Shown: in pieces, positions 62,694 to 64,000 of the stretch
How positions within the stretch are numbered: position 1 is the first letter of the stretch
Layout of the letters: every line of letters starts with the position of its first letter
DNA from: Fulvivirga maritima
Lineage (GTDB): Bacteria > Bacteroidota > Bacteroidia > Cytophagales > Cyclobacteriaceae
Reading direction: 5' to 3'
Length of the DNA stretch: 64,000 bases
NCBI RefSeq assembly: GCF_021389955.1
Contig: NZ_CP089980.1
Coordinates: 4,025,001 to 4,089,000, forward strand
The notes under the pieces: generated by a model
Told to the model about the DNA's origin: nothing
The model's input: only the letters and a program-made list of their open reading frames with translations
The model's database searches: none
Translations under genes and position numbers: made by a program

Positions 62694-62718
62694 GAATCAC
62701 CCTTCAAAGCACAGAAAG

Positions 62719-64000
62719 ATGAAAAAGCTATTAATAATATTTACAATTGCCTTAGGAATTACTTCTTGCCAGGATATGGAAGAGATGAATATAAATCCTA
62801 ACTCACCTACAGAATCGCACCCGCAGCTCTTACTTACCAATGTAGAATGGAGTGCACCACAAGCATTTATCGATACAGATCCACTTTATGCTATTAAAAT
62901 GCTGGTTCAAACAGATGGAGAAAATGCCTATCAGTATTACAAATGGAATCGTGGTGATTTTGATGATTATTTTATCCTGCGTAATGTCAATAAAATGATG
63001 GAAGAAGCAGAACGTATAGAAGATGACACCTATATAGCACTAGGTAAATTTTTCAGAGCCTATTATTTCTATAACCTCACCTTACAATTTGGAGATATAC
63101 CTTATGCTGATGCACTAGCCGGAGAGGTAGAAGAAAATTATCAACCGGCTTATACTACGCAACAGGAGGTCTTTGATGGTGTGTTGGCCGAGTTAGCTGA
63201 GGCTAATGATATTTTGAAGGAGAGTAATACTATTATAGCCGGAGATATAATTTATGATGGAAGCGTAACCTTATGGAGAAAGTTGATTAACGCTTTTCGC
63301 TTAAAAGTCATGCTTACCCTATCTAATAAGAATGGGACTAATATGGCTACTGAGTTTGCTTCAGTTTATGCTAATGAGCCATTAATGGGAAGCATGGATG
63401 AAAGTGGCATGTTAAAATTTCTTAATCAGCAAGATAATAGGTATCCGCACTTTAATAGCAGTGGCTTTAGTTCAGGTATGTATATGGATTCTACCTTTAT
63501 TAAAAGGCTGCAAGACCGTGAAGATCCACGATTATTTATTTACGCAACCCAAACAAAGGAAGCCAGAGAAGCAGGCAAGGAGATAAATGACTTTACCGCT
63601 TATGAAGGTGGAGACCCCGCAGCGCAGTATAATGATGTGAATTTAAAGGCGGCAGCTGGTAGGGTTTCAAGGGTAAATACAAGGTATTATCAAGATCCTG
63701 AAAATGAGCCGTATATGATTTTGGGCTTTGCAGAACAGCAATTAATATTAGCTGAGGCTGCTGTAAGAGGGTGGATTTCTATTGATGCAGCTTCATTATA
63801 CAATGATGGCGTGCGGGCTTCATTTAAATTTTATGAAACTTATGCAGAAGCTTATGCTCAATATGTAAGTGAAAGTGCTGCTGAGGCTTACTTGTCTCAT
63901 GAGTTGAACAGTTTTAGTAATGCTATAGGCGCAGAAGGCCAAATAAAGTTGATTATAACTCAAAAATACCTGCAGTCCTTTATGCAAATAGGTTGGTCTG
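62719..64000 (+). CDS. SusD/RagB-family outer-membrane lipoprotein, 3'-truncated by window edge
   Basis: ATG at 62719. The lipoprotein signal is MKKLLIIFTIALGITSC, with the lipid-attached Cys at 17. The mature part has NINPNSPTES and PQLLLTN near the start, FFRAYYFYNLTLQFGDIPY, LINAFRLKVMLTLSNKNG and FAEQQLILAEAAVRGW, which are SusD-like_2 hallmarks. The frame is open to the window end (427 codons seen). It forms the substrate-binding lid of the preceding SusC-like transporter on the cell surface. Confidence 0.92.
   Translation, partial: MKKLLIIFTIALGITSCQDMEEMNINPNSPTESHPQLLLTNVEWSAPQAFIDTDPLYAIKMLVQTDGENAYQYYKWNRGDFDDYFILRNVNKMMEEAERIEDDTYIALGKFFRAYYFYNLTLQFGDIPYADALAGEVEENYQPAYTTQQEVFDGVLAELAEANDILKESNTIIAGDIIYDGSVTLWRKLINAFRLKVMLTLSNKNGTNMATEFASVYANEPLMGSMDESGMLKFLNQQDNRYPHFNSSGFSSGMYMDSTFIKRLQDREDPRLFIYATQTKEAREAGKEINDFTAYEGGDPAAQYNDVNLKAAAGRVSRVNTRYYQDPENEPYMILGFAEQQLILAEAAVRGWISIDAASLYNDGVRASFKFYETYAEAYAQYVSESAAEAYLSHELNSFSNAIGAEGQIKLIITQKYLQSFMQIGWS

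Overview
The window is a piece of a low-GC Bacteroidota chromosome, most likely a Cytophagales-type gliding or marine bacterium. Lineage markers are a type IX secretion (T9SS) sorting domain, a SusC/SusD pair, a GLPGLI-family protein, a PF14905-type outer-membrane barrel, an ECF42-like sigma factor with its DGPF partner, and -7 promoter elements of the Bacteroidetes form TAnnTTTG. No rRNA, tRNA, CRISPR or prophage was seen. One complete insertion sequence is present.

Layout. 1-5 kb: 3' part of a thiolase, a type II NADH dehydrogenase, a sigma factor/DGPF pair and two single-domain globins. 5-13 kb: a very large PAS/GAF sensor that has a phospho-acceptor helix but no ATPase domain, a secreted M1 peptidase, a TlpA-like thioredoxin, a coiled-coil membrane protein, inorganic pyrophosphatase and a small GNAT protein. 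13-24 kb: a Cu/Zn superoxide dismutase lipoprotein, a frameshifted aconitase, a CHAD protein, a cytochrome c / NhaA / phospholipase A-like run, MscS, a DUF202/SLC13 pair and QueE. 24-34 kb: the TIGR03916/TIGR03915 radical-SAM DNA repair pair, small unknown genes, a cation diffusion facilitator, an aldo/keto reductase, a cupin, an alpha/beta hydrolase and GapN. 34-44 kb: a T9SS-exported protein, a TPR protein, and a peroxide-response block (OxyR, OhrR, Ohr, nitroreductase, luciferase-like flavin oxidoreductase, aldo/keto reductase). 44-49 kb: a U32 protein with its own ferredoxin, an IS4-family element and a small membrane-protein operon. 49-59 kb: two MacB/FtsX-type permeases on either side of a small Cys-containing secreted peptide, a GLPGLI protein and a TonB-type barrel. 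59-64 kb: a SusC/SusD pair, the SusD running off the end.

How the genes work together. The clearest module is oxidant defence: OxyR with Cys199 and Cys208, OhrR with a tandem palindrome overlapping its start codon, Ohr with both redox cysteines, and flavin oxidoreductases. The most speculative and most interesting module is the peptide + GLPGLI + TonB-barrel cluster at 52.5-56.3 kb. It looks like a dedicated surface system for a short four-cysteine peptide.

Four genes have broken reading frames: aconitase, nitroreductase, a Tat-type aldo/keto reductase and a membrane protein at 48.7 kb. Each break is a single small lesion in otherwise well-conserved sequence. Either the assembly has base-level errors or several genes have recently decayed. 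The sequence alone cannot decide which.
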